DNA of 11,266 bases from Candidatus Parcubacteria bacterium (GCA_023140595.1 JAGLLI010000067.1:1-11266), one strand, 5' to 3'. Shown: positions 1-6,650, counted from the stretch's first letter. Notes: a model not told the origin generated them from the sequence alone. Made by a program: numbers and translations.

Positions 1-1334
1 GCTTTTTTTAAATTTTGTTTTACGCGAGATATGTCTTTATTAAAATTCAAAGCGGAAACCGTGCTTCCACCGTGAATATACGGAAGTAAAAAACGAAGCC
101 AAATCTTAAGCCCATAAGGATAAGGATGATTGCTTACTTCTTTATGTGAAAACTCCAATTTTTGCAAAGAAGAATTAATTATTTTTTTATCTAAGCCTTT
201 TTTTATAATTTTTTTAATCGCGCTTAAAACAATTTTTTTTACTTTGTTTATATCTTCTTTTTTTATATCCTTTAGCCCGCAAGAAAATATTACTTGCCTA
301 AAATCAGTATCCAGTCCGCTGTAATCCGACAAATCGCTTCCAAGCTCGCTTGAAATTAAAGCGTCTCTAAGGGGGGCCGACGGCGAGCCAAGCAATATAT
401 CTTCCAATAATTCCAAAACCAATATTTCTTCAGACTCATCCACTCTTGCCAAAACCCAGGCAAGTGTTGCTTGATATTTTTCTTTTGCGTTTTCATCCGC
501 TCCAATTGGAAACTTGTATTTAAATTTTTGTTCTTTTTTCCAATTCGGCTCCAGTTTTATTTCCGCTTTAATATCTTCTTTTTTAAATTTTTGCATTACT
601 TCTCTGTCAATAAACTTCAAATGTTTATCCAGCTGTAGATTTCCATAACTGTAAAAATAAGCATTACTTGGATGATAAAATTTCTTATGAAAAGCTCTTA
701 ACTCTTCATGCGTTAAATTAACGATTTTCTTTGGATCACCGCCGGAATTAAAACGATAAGAAGAATTTAAAAAAAGCGATTTAGCAACCGACTCTTCCAT
801 AATGCTTTCCGGCGAAGACATTGCGCCTTTCATTTCGTTGTACACAACTCCTTTATACACAAGCTCGCCCTCCTCAAACTCAAGTCTGCTTCCTTCTTGC
901 TTAAAATTTAATTCGCTTAGTAATGAGAAAAAAGTCGTATCCAAATAAACCGATAATAAATTGTAAAAATCCTTTTTGTTTTGCGTGGCAAAAGGATAGG
1001 CCGTCCAGTCATTACTTGTAAAAGCATTCATAAAAGTGCTCATGCTTCTTTTTAACATTGAAAAAAACGGATCCCTGACCGGATATTTTTTTGAACTCGT
1101 AAGTACCGTATGCTCTAAAATATGCGCAACTCCTGTTGAATCCTCGGGGATAGTTTTAAAAGCAACCGCAAACGCATTTTCCTTATCTTCATTGGCAATG
1201 TGAATATACTTAGCTTTTGTCTCAATATGCTCCAGCTCTATTAAATCAATCTTTAGATCTTTTATCTCGGTAATATTTTTAACTTGCCAATTGTGGACTA
1301 TCTGGTTTTTTTGAAATTTTATTTTGTTGGGCAT
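1..1334 (-). CDS. PreP-like M16C metallopeptidase, 3' part outside window
   Basis: This is a zinc metallopeptidase of the M16C (presequence protease / insulinase) family, which degrades short unstructured peptides inside a clamshell chamber. The first 444 codons are visible and no stop occurs before the left edge; family members are usually near 970 residues, so less than half is present. The inverted zinc motif HILEH is at residues 71-75. The PreP-type stretch VVYNEMKG follows, with Glu167 the likely third zinc ligand. Further PreP signatures are SGGDP, FYHPSNA and YGN near residues 190-220. There is no signal peptide, so it is probably cytoplasmic. It starts 13 bases after the hydA stop, and TAGGA in that stop region could act as a distant ribosome site, so it is probably co-transcribed with hydA. 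The family call is firm; the reason it sits beside hydrogenase is unknown. Confidence 0.9.
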   Translation of the reverse strand, partial: MPNKIKFQKNQIVHNWQVKNITEIKDLKIDLIELEHIETKAKYIHIANEDKENAFAVAFKTIPEDSTGVAHILEHTVLTSSKKYPVRDPFFSMLKRSMSTFMNAFTSNDWTAYPFATQNKKDFYNLLSVYLDTTFFSLLSELNFKQEGSRLEFEEGELVYKGVVYNEMKGAMSSPESIMEESVAKSLFLNSSYRFNSGGDPKKIVNLTHEELRAFHKKFYHPSNAYFYSYGNLQLDKHLKFIDREVMQKFKKEDIKAEIKLEPNWKKEQKFKYKFPIGADENAKEKYQATLAWVLARVDESEEILVLELLEDILLGSPSAPLRDALISSELGSDLSDYSGLDTDFRQVIFSCGLKDIKKEDINKVKKIVLSAIKKIIKKGLDKKIINSSLQKLEFSHKEVSNHPYPYGLKIWLRFLLPYIHGGSTVSALNFNKDISRVKQNLKK

Positions 1335-1347
1335 GTTTTTTTTGTTC

Positions 1348-3078
1348 CTAAATTTTTATTTTCTTTTTATAAATAGTATGCAAAACAGAATGTTCTGTTT
1401 TGTGCCCTTGTTTTTTAAGCCACTTTAAAGCCTCTTGCGCGGATTTATTTTCATAAGATTTGCGTACTTTTAAATTTTTATCCAATTTATACAAAGCGTC
1501 TATCCGTTTTTGGCGAATTTCCGGAGTTGTTGGAATAGGCTGTCCGCCTCCGCCGATGCACCCTCCGGGACATGCCATAACTTCTATATAATCGTAATTT
1601 TTCAAATTATCAAGCACGCCTTTAATGTTTCCGATTCCGTTTACTACCGCTACTCTTAATTTAGTTCCGGCGACTAAAACGGTTGCTTCTTTAATTCCGC
1701 TCAAGCCTCTGACCTCCTTAAAATCTATTTTTGAACTGCAAATTCCGCTTTTCTTGCTTCCGCAAGCCATTACATGCGCGGTGCGCAAAGCCGATTCCAT
1801 TACTCCCCCGCTGCCGCCGAATATTGCGGCGCCTCCGGAATACTCGCCCAAAGGATTATCAGATTTTGAACTTTTCAATTTGGCAAAATCAATATTGCGC
1901 TTTTTCATTAAAAAAGAAAATTCTCTGGTTGTCAACGAATAATCAACAGGATAATGCTCGTTAATCCTCATTTCTTCGCGATGCGCTTCGTATTTTTTTG
2001 CGGTGCAAGGCATTATTGAAACTACAATTATTTTACGCGGGGAAATTTTTTGTTTTTGCGCCCAATAAGTTTTAATCAATCCGCCGTTATGAATATGCGG
2101 AGAGCGCGATGTTGTTAAATTCGAAATCAAGTCAGCGCGATAAAGTTCAACATAATTTACCCATCCAGGACAACAAGACGTAAACATCGGCAACGGAGCT
2201 TTCTTGTCTTTATCATTCAATCTTTTTAATAATTCTTCGGCTTCAACAATAGTTGTTACATCAGCGCCGAAATTAACATCAAACACATAATCAAAGCCCA
2301 ATTCTCTTAAACCTTGAACAACTTGCCCTGTAACAATTTTTCCGTGTGGCAAGCCGAAATCTTCGCCAATACTTACCCTGATTGACGGCGCGAATTGCGC
2401 GACTACTATATGATTTGGATTATTTAATTCTTTTTCCACTTCTTCAAAGCTGGCCTGCTCTTGCGCCGCGCTAACAAGACAATGAACCGTACATTGTCCG
2501 CAAAGAATGCATTTCTTATCTTTTTTAGGACTTGGCACTACTTCTTGATTTACACCTTTTTCTTTTAATTCCAAATAATCAATTTTTTGCAGCTGCGTAC
2601 AAGCGTCAATGCAAAGCCTGCAATCAATACACTGCGTACCGTCAATCTCTACCGCATTGGCAAAACGATAAGTTTTTCTATCCCGTTTTCTGTCATTAAA
2701 TTTGGTTATTTTTAAGCCAAACTCTTTGGCAAAAGCCAACAGCTTGCATTCAAAACGCCATATACAATCCGCGCATTTTTCAATATGCTCTGCAAAAATC
2801 AATTCCAAATTCATATTTCGCGCTTTTACAACGCGCTCATTATCAGTAATAATCTCCATACCATCTTCCACAGAAGTTGAGCAAGAAGTCGCTAAATTTC
2901 TTCTGCCTTTAATCTCAACAACACAAACACGGCAAGTACTCCTAGCCTTAAAATCCGGATGCCCGCAAAGCCCGGGAATAGAAATTCCGGCTTTTTTCGC
3001 CGCTTGCATAATAGTTATACCAGACTCACAATTTATGGTTTTATTGTTTATTTTAATTTTAATTTTTTTCTTGTTCAT
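1348..3078 (-). CDS. hydA: [FeFe]-hydrogenase catalytic subunit, M3-type (CpI/HndD-like)
   Basis: HydA catalyses reversible reduction of protons to H2 at the H-cluster. The 576 residues match the domain order and near-574-residue length of clostridial CpI. An N-terminal [2Fe-2S] domain has Cys38, 49, 52 and 66. A His-ligated [4Fe-4S] site has His98, Cys102, 105 and 111. A two-cluster ferredoxin domain has Cys150/153/156/160 and Cys190/193/196/200. The H-cluster motifs are complete: TSCCPGW (Cys302, Cys303), MPCTAKKYE (Cys358, Lys361, Glu364) and MACPGGCIGGGGQP (Cys503, Cys507). A C-terminal small-subunit-like tail ends in SVLHTIY. All ligands are intact, so it should be active if HydE/F/G are encoded elsewhere. 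No Shine-Dalgarno site precedes the ATG. It is divergent from the small gene at 3180 and about 2.5 kb from the NuoF-like gene it may partner. NADH-linked or bifurcating function is inference. Confidence 0.96.
   Translation of the reverse strand: MNKKKIKIKINNKTINCESGITIMQAAKKAGISIPGLCGHPDFKARSTCRVCVVEIKGRRNLATSCSTSVEDGMEIITDNERVVKARNMNLELIFAEHIEKCADCIWRFECKLLAFAKEFGLKITKFNDRKRDRKTYRFANAVEIDGTQCIDCRLCIDACTQLQKIDYLELKEKGVNQEVVPSPKKDKKCILCGQCTVHCLVSAAQEQASFEEVEKELNNPNHIVVAQFAPSIRVSIGEDFGLPHGKIVTGQVVQGLRELGFDYVFDVNFGADVTTIVEAEELLKRLNDKDKKAPLPMFTSCCPGWVNYVELYRADLISNLTTSRSPHIHNGGLIKTYWAQKQKISPRKIIVVSIMPCTAKKYEAHREEMRINEHYPVDYSLTTREFSFLMKKRNIDFAKLKSSKSDNPLGEYSGGAAIFGGSGGVMESALRTAHVMACGSKKSGICSSKIDFKEVRGLSGIKEATVLVAGTKLRVAVVNGIGNIKGVLDNLKNYDYIEVMACPGGCIGGGGQPIPTTPEIRQKRIDALYKLDKNLKVRKSYENKSAQEALKWLKKQGHKTEHSVLHTIYKKKIKI
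1381..1402. repeat. Perfect 10-bp inverted repeat inside hydA 3' end
   Basis: Arms CAAAACAGAA and TTCTGTTTTG are separated by only 2 bases. They lie in the codons for the conserved HydA C-terminal His-rich tail (around residues 560-566), about 50 bases before the downstream PreP-like start. No T-run follows on the minus strand, so this is not a standard terminator. It may be chance within conserved codons, or an mRNA hairpin between the two cistrons. Confidence 0.5.
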
Positions 3079-3099
3079 TAGTTTGTTTTGTTCGTATTA

Positions 3100-3128
3100 T
3101 TGACTTTTGTTTAAAAGTATGCTTAAAT
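3100..3128 (+). promoter_or_regulatory. Predicted sigma-70-type promoter for the 3180 gene
   Basis: TTGACT (3100-3105) is followed after 17 bases by TTAAAT (3123-3128). A TG one base upstream of the hexamer (3120-3121) gives an extended -10 form. Transcription would start near 3135, leaving a leader of about 45 bases before the ATG at 3180. It lies in the 101-bp gap divergent from hydA. The -10 match is only 4 of 6, so this is a prediction. Confidence 0.5.
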
Positions 3129-3169
3129 GAATTCAATGTCGCAACTAACGTAAAACCCCATTAATTAAT

Positions 3170-3179
3170 AGGAGGTAAT
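3170..3179 (+). promoter_or_regulatory. Consensus ribosome binding site of the 3180 gene
   Basis: AGGAGG at 3170-3175 lies 4 bases before the ATG. AGGAGGTAAT matches the complement of the usual 16S rRNA 3' end at 9 of 10 bases. This fixes the start at 3180 and is far stronger than the sites of the large genes here. The same 10 bases recur as the 5' arm of the hairpin at 3508. Confidence 0.85.
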
Positions 3180-3410
3180 ATGACAACAAAATTTAGTGAA
3201 GGCAATATTTACGAAATAGAGGTAAGTTTTGTTGATGACGAATTGGATGCTCCACTGCCCGAGTCTTATACTGGCAAACATAAAATAATTAAATTGGGAG
3301 ATACGACGGAAGGTGGGAGTGTTTTGGCTCAATGTGTTGACTGTAAAACTGATGAAAAAATTTCATTATTGTTAAAAGTCAAAAATAATAAAATCATAGG
3401 CCTAACATAA
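3180..3410 (+). CDS. Small acidic hypothetical protein, 76 aa
   Basis: I do not recognise this family. It is the only plus-strand gene I support. The protein is soluble in appearance, with no membrane segment or signal peptide. An acidic stretch (DDELDAPLPE) lies in the first third, alternating hydrophobic residues suggest beta strands, and there is one CxxC pair (Cys-Val-Asp-Cys) near residues 52-55. A consensus Shine-Dalgarno 4 bases upstream and a predicted extended -10 promoter support that it is real and well expressed. It is divergent from hydA and convergent with the Cys-rich peptide gene at 3560-3700; a hairpin terminator lies about 100 bases past its stop. Its leader closely resembles that of the peptide gene, which suggests shared control. 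No function can be assigned. Confidence 0.75.
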   Translation: MTTKFSEGNIYEIEVSFVDDELDAPLPESYTGKHKIIKLGDTTEGGSVLAQCVDCKTDEKISLLLKVKNNKIIGLT

Positions 3411-3507
3411 CTCTTATCAATAATGAAGACAAGCAATCATTATTTATCGAAAATGTGTGGCTAGCCGTGTGATGTTATTTTTTGTTTTTAAAAAATTAGA
3501 GTTGTGC

Positions 3508-3543
3508 AGGAGGTAATCAAAAATTTACGATTACCTCCTTTTT
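3508..3543 (+). terminator. Rho-independent terminator with Shine-Dalgarno-like stem
   Basis: A perfect 11-bp stem pairs AGGAGGTAATC (3508-3518) with GATTACCTCCT (3529-3539) across a 10-base loop, with Ts at 3539-3543. It fits termination of the plus-strand 3180 gene. On the minus strand no T-run follows, so it would be weaker for the peptide gene ending 21 bases away. The stem is unusual because its 5' arm equals the ribosome site of the 3180 gene and its 3' arm is complementary to it. Confidence 0.8.
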
Positions 3544-3559
3544 CGTTGGGTAAAAAGTT

Positions 3560-3700
3560 TTATCGGCATCCATGGCAGGACGAGCATTGCCTACATGTAA
3601 CTGAAAAAATCTTCTGTTTAACAACGTCAAACATGAACGTCATTTCTTTTTCAAGTTTGTAGAGCGGCGGTATGTACTTCTTTTTTTTAGATTTATTCAT
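3560..3700 (-). CDS. 46-residue Cys-rich peptide ending in CxxCxxCxxC
   Basis: This short gene encodes 46 residues with a Lys-rich N-terminus (MNKSKKKKYIPPLYKLEKEM) and the tail VTCRQCSSCHGCR. The four cysteines, residues 36, 39, 42 and 45, are spaced exactly three apart. The start is secured by AGGAGGTGAT 2 bases before the ATG (AGGAGG core 6 bases upstream), a perfect 10-base complement of the usual 16S rRNA 3' end. It follows the membrane protein gene on the same strand after 115 bases and converges on the terminator at 3508. The four Cys could hold zinc or an Fe-S cluster, or could be the core of a modified peptide (RiPP) with the Lys-rich part as leader; these are inferences. It is not the SCIFF peptide, which has six Cys. 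I do not recognise the family. Confidence 0.7.
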   Translation of the reverse strand: MNKSKKKKYIPPLYKLEKEMTFMFDVVKQKIFSVTCRQCSSCHGCR

Positions 3701-3702
3701 AT

Positions 3703-3712
3703 ATCACCTCCT
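3703..3712 (-). promoter_or_regulatory. Perfect ribosome binding site of the Cys-rich peptide gene
   Basis: Read on the minus strand this is AGGAGGTGAT, fully complementary to the usual bacterial 16S 3' end. The bases upstream (CATTAATTATAGGAGG) almost equal the leader of the 3180 gene (CATTAATTAATAGGAGG), one base length apart. Confidence 0.85.
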
Positions 3713-3815
3713 ATAATTAATGCCCAACTCTAATTCTTTAATATTTATAAGAACAAAAATAATTTCATATAATAAGTTATACAAACACATTATTTTTTAT
3801 TACAAATTAAACAAA

Positions 3816-4631
3816 CTATTCACCTTTAACCCTCTTTAAATCCCAATATATAAAACATTGATAAATAATAAAAAACGGAGCGGCTAAAAATGATAGTATT
3901 TGCGTTATAAACATCCATAATACACCAAGCCCGTTGTCGCCTAAAAATATAGTAGGCATAACTATAATTAAATAAAATATCAAATATACTCCCGCGAAAC
4001 GTCCTAAAACAGCCCACCAATGTCCTTTGATTAATTCCTTGCTTTTTTTAATAGCTGCCGTCCCGCTAATCCCTTCATAAATAAAAATCCAAATAGCCAT
4101 ACTGTAAGCTAGCGCCATATACATTCCAGGGATTATAAATAACAATGACCATAACATCACAAAAATTCCAATTAATAAATTTAATACAAAAAATTTGCCA
4201 GCAATTTTTTTTGCCCGCAAAAAAGCTTCTTTGATTGTAATATTTTCCTTGCTGTCTTTAATCAGTATATATAAACCGGCTTGAGCAATAACAGCAATAG
4301 CTATGCCAAAAAACATTCCAGCCAAAATAATCAAACTAAATAATATTTTTATTATAAGCGCGCCTGTCTCGCCTACATCTTTAAATAAAAACCATCCCGA
4401 AACCCCTAATAATAAAAATAAAATTCCTAAAGCAATAAAAGCAAGCATTGGAAGCAAAATCATTCCTATTAATTTTTTTAGATTACTTTTATAAATCGGC
4501 CAAGATTGTTTTAATAAATCCTGAATTGAACTCATTGATAATTTTTCTTCAGGAGACACATAATTTGTTTTTTGCTCTACCGGAGAACTTGGCGCGTTAT
4601 TCTCGGGTAAAATTGTTTGTTCGTTTGACAT
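3816..4631 (-). CDS. Multi-pass membrane protein, function unknown
   Basis: This is an integral membrane protein of 271 residues. A polar, Pro/Ser/Glu-rich N-terminal stretch of about 45 residues precedes five to six hydrophobic segments, near residues 54-83, 91-125, 147-185 (probably two), 208-230 and 236-263. It ends in a basic tail (DLKRVKGE). The loop EGISGTAAIKKSKELIKGHWW between the later segments resembles poorly characterised membrane families related to the membrane part of glycerophosphodiesterases; I did not find catalytic residues. No Shine-Dalgarno site is clear before the ATG. It lies 47 bases after the DUF4325 gene in the same direction and may be the last long gene of that operon. 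A link to the ATPase/STAS pair or to hydrogenase is speculative. Confidence 0.8.
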   Translation of the reverse strand: MSNEQTILPENNAPSSPVEQKTNYVSPEEKLSMSSIQDLLKQSWPIYKSNLKKLIGMILLPMLAFIALGILFLLLGVSGWFLFKDVGETGALIIKILFSLIILAGMFFGIAIAVIAQAGLYILIKDSKENITIKEAFLRAKKIAGKFFVLNLLIGIFVMLWSLLFIIPGMYMALAYSMAIWIFIYEGISGTAAIKKSKELIKGHWWAVLGRFAGVYLIFYLIIVMPTIFLGDNGLGVLWMFITQILSFLAAPFFIIYQCFIYWDLKRVKGE

Positions 4632-4678
4632 AAATTTAAGGCTAAACTTATATTAATTATTATTTTACAAATTTTATT

Positions 4679-4960
4679 TTATATTTTTAATCCTGAATAT
4701 TCCCTTAGCGTTTTTAATGTTGCTTGCACGGATTCATTTTTAGTGTTTAACAATTTTATATTTTTAAATTTTTGCGCTAATTTAGTAATTACTTCATCCG
4801 CCCAAGACGGAGTTAAAACATCTACTCCTGAAAAATTTATTTCAATCAGCTCATTTTTTTTCAAATCTTTAATTAAAGAAGACTGCATTATTAAAAATGC
4901 TTCTCTGCCGGCAGGCCGGGATATAAGCATATTGCCGAATTTTTTTAATTCAATTTCCAT
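4679..4960 (-). CDS. STAS-like DUF4325 protein (possible anti-anti-sigma-like switch)
   Basis: The 93-residue protein fits the DUF4325 STAS-like family. After a strand and a SRPAGRE segment (residues 14-20), the core INFSGVDVLTPSWADEVITK (41-60) has the typical strand, turn with Thr/Ser (Thr50, Ser52) and FADE-like helix. STAS-fold proteins of the SpoIIAA type bind GHKL kinases and are phosphorylated on such a Ser/Thr. The gene follows the GHKL ATPase gene by 27 bases, which supports a working pair; the partnership and phosphorylation are inference. A 10-bp GC palindrome (4905-4914) lies in the SRPAGRE codons. No clear ribosome site precedes the ATG, so translation may depend on the upstream gene. 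Confidence 0.75.
   Translation of the reverse strand: MEIELKKFGNMLISRPAGREAFLIMQSSLIKDLKKNELIEINFSGVDVLTPSWADEVITKLAQKFKNIKLLNTKNESVQATLKTLREYSGLKI
4905..4914. repeat. GC-rich 10-bp palindrome CTGCCGGCAG in the DUF4325 gene
   Basis: CTGCCGGCAG is self-complementary and stands out in very AT-rich surroundings. It encodes part of SRPAGRE. Similar short GC palindromes recur in genomes of this kind, but only one copy is in this window, so its nature as a dispersed repeat is unproven. Confidence 0.35.
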
Positions 4961-4987
4961 ATCATATTATTTATTATTAAAATTATT

Positions 4988-5560
4988 TTATATAGTGATT
5001 ATAGACAAGCATCCTTGATAATTTTCTTTTGCGTCTTCCAAGTGAAACATTTTATTAATAATAATTTTCGCGTCTCCGCTGTAAAATATTAATTTGTAAT
5101 TTTTATCTTTAATTACTTCTTTCACAAACTTTAATCCGTTTCCTCTTCTTTCGGGAAATCGCGATGAAATATGTTTTGTAAAAGCAGTCTCAAGCGCTTG
5201 TTTATGGGTTCTAAGATCAGGGCTTACTCTTTGTAAAGTTTTTAAAACGCCCAGTCCTCTATCGGCTAAAACAATGGAGCGTTTATTATCATCTAAATTA
5301 TACGCAAAAAATATGCCCATAACATTCGGCCAATTCCCTAAATTATGGTCAAAAGAATTATTGCCAATTTCTCCCACGATAGCTGATATTAACGGCGCGG
5401 TTTGCGCGAATAACTCTTTTTTGATTAAAATATTTTTCATTTTTTCCAATCTTGCCGAAAAAACATCTCTTGTTTCGCAAAAAAATTCCGAATTAATATC
5501 AATATTTTCCGGTTTATTTTTCATCCATTCAAAAACTTTTTTTGTAGCATCAACATTCAT
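4988..5560 (-). CDS. GHKL-fold ATPase (anti-sigma kinase or histidine-kinase-like)
   Basis: This 190-residue protein has the ATP-binding boxes of the GHKL superfamily. The N box is EIGNNSFDH (Glu64 to His72), the G1 box is LADRGLG (98-104), and the G2 box is RRGNGL (138-143). The C-terminal QGCLSIITI resembles the final strand of such domains. No dimerisation/phosphoacceptor His domain, membrane segment or receiver domain is present, so it is not a classic sensor kinase. A free GHKL domain next to a STAS-like protein recalls SpoIIAB/RsbW with SpoIIAA/RsbV, where the kinase sequesters a partner and the STAS protein releases it. Which target it binds here is unknown, and no sigma factor lies in the window. 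It starts 33 bases after the NuoF-like gene and probably shares its transcript. Confidence 0.8.
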   Translation of the reverse strand: MNVDATKKVFEWMKNKPENIDINSEFFCETRDVFSARLEKMKNILIKKELFAQTAPLISAIVGEIGNNSFDHNLGNWPNVMGIFFAYNLDDNKRSIVLADRGLGVLKTLQRVSPDLRTHKQALETAFTKHISSRFPERRGNGLKFVKEVIKDKNYKLIFYSGDAKIIINKMFHLEDAKENYQGCLSIITI

Positions 5561-5593
5561 ATACTTTTGATTAAAATCATTTTTTTACCTAAA

Positions 5594-6634
5594 TTAAAAA
5601 CACTCACACAAACATTGTCTTTGATCAACAGGCAAATTTATCCTAATATCATTATTTTTTAAAACATTATTTACATAAGTATTAAAAGGCGTTTTTACGG
5701 AACAGCCAAGACCGCAAAGAGATGTATCTTCCATGTTATCCAAAAGACGAACAATCATCTGCCAATTTAATTCTTTTTTCTCTATTTCTTCTTTTAAACG
5801 ATGCAATCCCTCCCGACAAGGAGTGCATTGCCCGCATGATTCATTATAAAAAAAATTCGTCCAATATTTCATTAATCCAATCGGATTGTGCTTCAAACAG
5901 CTGTGGATTGTTATTGATCCGCTTCCGCTCGCCGGTTGATTTAATTGCCGCGCGTTCAAAACAACACCGCTGGCATCACCGCCGACTTGAACAAAAAAAT
6001 CAAAATCAGGATAATTGTCGGTTTTTTTCAAAACTTCGGCAATTGTCCAACTCTCTGGCAATTCATAAACGTTATCATATAAACAATCGCCGTTAATTGT
6101 GTAAAATCTCTTTCCTTGATATTCATTCGCCACAATCAAACTGACATCATAAAAAGTTTCAACATTGTTTATTAACGTTGGAAATCCAAAAAGTCCTGAG
6201 GTGGTTGGAAAAGGCGGACGCAAACGCGGTTCAATCCGCTTGCTTTCAATATGATTTAAAGCCGAACTTTCCTCGCCGCCGATATAGCCGGCCTTATGCT
6301 GTTTTTGAAACACTTCAATCGGCAATGTTCCAATTATTGTTTTTAATTTTTTTCCAAATTTTTTATAATAATCAGGATTTAAATATATATAGGCTTTTTC
6401 CGCTTTTAAATAATTTATCGCGATTAAAATTCCGTCAATTACATGATCTGTTTTTTTTTCTAACAAATATTTATCCTTCTTAATTCCCGGCTCCCCTTCT
6501 GACGCATTGCAAACAACATATTTTTTCGCGCCACGAGCCTTTTTAACCATCATCCATTTATCACCCGTAGGAAAACAAGCCCCGCCCCTGCCAGTCAATT
6601 TTGCTTTTTTTATTTTTTGAATAATGTTTTGCAT
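5594..6634 (-). CDS. Minimal NuoF/HydB-like NADH-binding flavoprotein subunit
   Basis: This is the FMN- and NADH-binding subunit type shared by complex I (NuoF) and NADH-linked [FeFe]-hydrogenases (HydB/HndC). Numbering from the ATG at 6634 (346 residues): GRGGACFPTG at 15-24, NASEGEPG at 43-50, YIGGEE at 117-122, the INNVET segment near 156, and a [4Fe-4S] site with Cys267, 270, 273 (SCGQCTPCREG) and Cys307. An upstream in-frame ATG at 6655 exists, but AAGGA 5 bases before 6634 favours the shorter start. Unlike HydB/HndC it has no N-terminal thioredoxin-like [2Fe-2S] domain and no C-terminal two-cluster ferredoxin domain. It ends in a short Cys-rich tail, QCLCECF. It probably feeds HydA with NADH electrons; that partnership is inferred. 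Confidence 0.92.
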   Translation of the reverse strand: MQNIIQKIKKAKLTGRGGACFPTGDKWMMVKKARGAKKYVVCNASEGEPGIKKDKYLLEKKTDHVIDGILIAINYLKAEKAYIYLNPDYYKKFGKKLKTIIGTLPIEVFQKQHKAGYIGGEESSALNHIESKRIEPRLRPPFPTTSGLFGFPTLINNVETFYDVSLIVANEYQGKRFYTINGDCLYDNVYELPESWTIAEVLKKTDNYPDFDFFVQVGGDASGVVLNARQLNQPASGSGSITIHSCLKHNPIGLMKYWTNFFYNESCGQCTPCREGLHRLKEEIEKKELNWQMIVRLLDNMEDTSLCGLGCSVKTPFNTYVNNVLKNNDIRINLPVDQRQCLCECF

Positions 6635-6639
6635 AATAT

Positions 6640-6644
6640 TCCTT
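6640..6644 (-). promoter_or_regulatory. Ribosome binding site deciding the NuoF-like start
   Basis: AAGGA on the minus strand, 5 bases before the ATG at 6634. It argues against the ATG at 6655, which overlaps the previous stop as ATGA and lies inside a repeat. Confidence 0.65.
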
Positions 6645-6650
6645 ATTTTT

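Larger units (their letters stand above)
3488..3741. repeat. Imperfect inverted repeat bracketing the hairpin and Cys-rich peptide gene
   Basis: The left arm at 3488-3508 (core AATTAGAGTTGTGCA) matches the reverse complement of 3721-3741 (core AATTAGAGTTGGGCA) at 19 of 21 positions. The arms enclose about 250 bases holding the 3508-3543 hairpin and the peptide gene. No flanking direct duplication is obvious. It could be the ends of a small MITE-like element, or two copies of a control site. Confidence 0.5.

Noticed and set aside
130..324. Plus-strand open frame of 64 codons rich in Phe and Ile
   Set aside because: It is antisense to the PreP-like gene, whose minus-strand frame is open and conserved through this stretch.
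3560..3700. SCIFF-type ranthipeptide precursor
   Set aside because: Length is similar, but only four Cys are present instead of six, the spacing differs, and no radical SAM maturase is in the window.
4988..5560. Histidine kinase of a two-component system
   Set aside because: The ATP-binding boxes are present but there is no phosphoacceptor His domain, sensor segment or adjacent response regulator.
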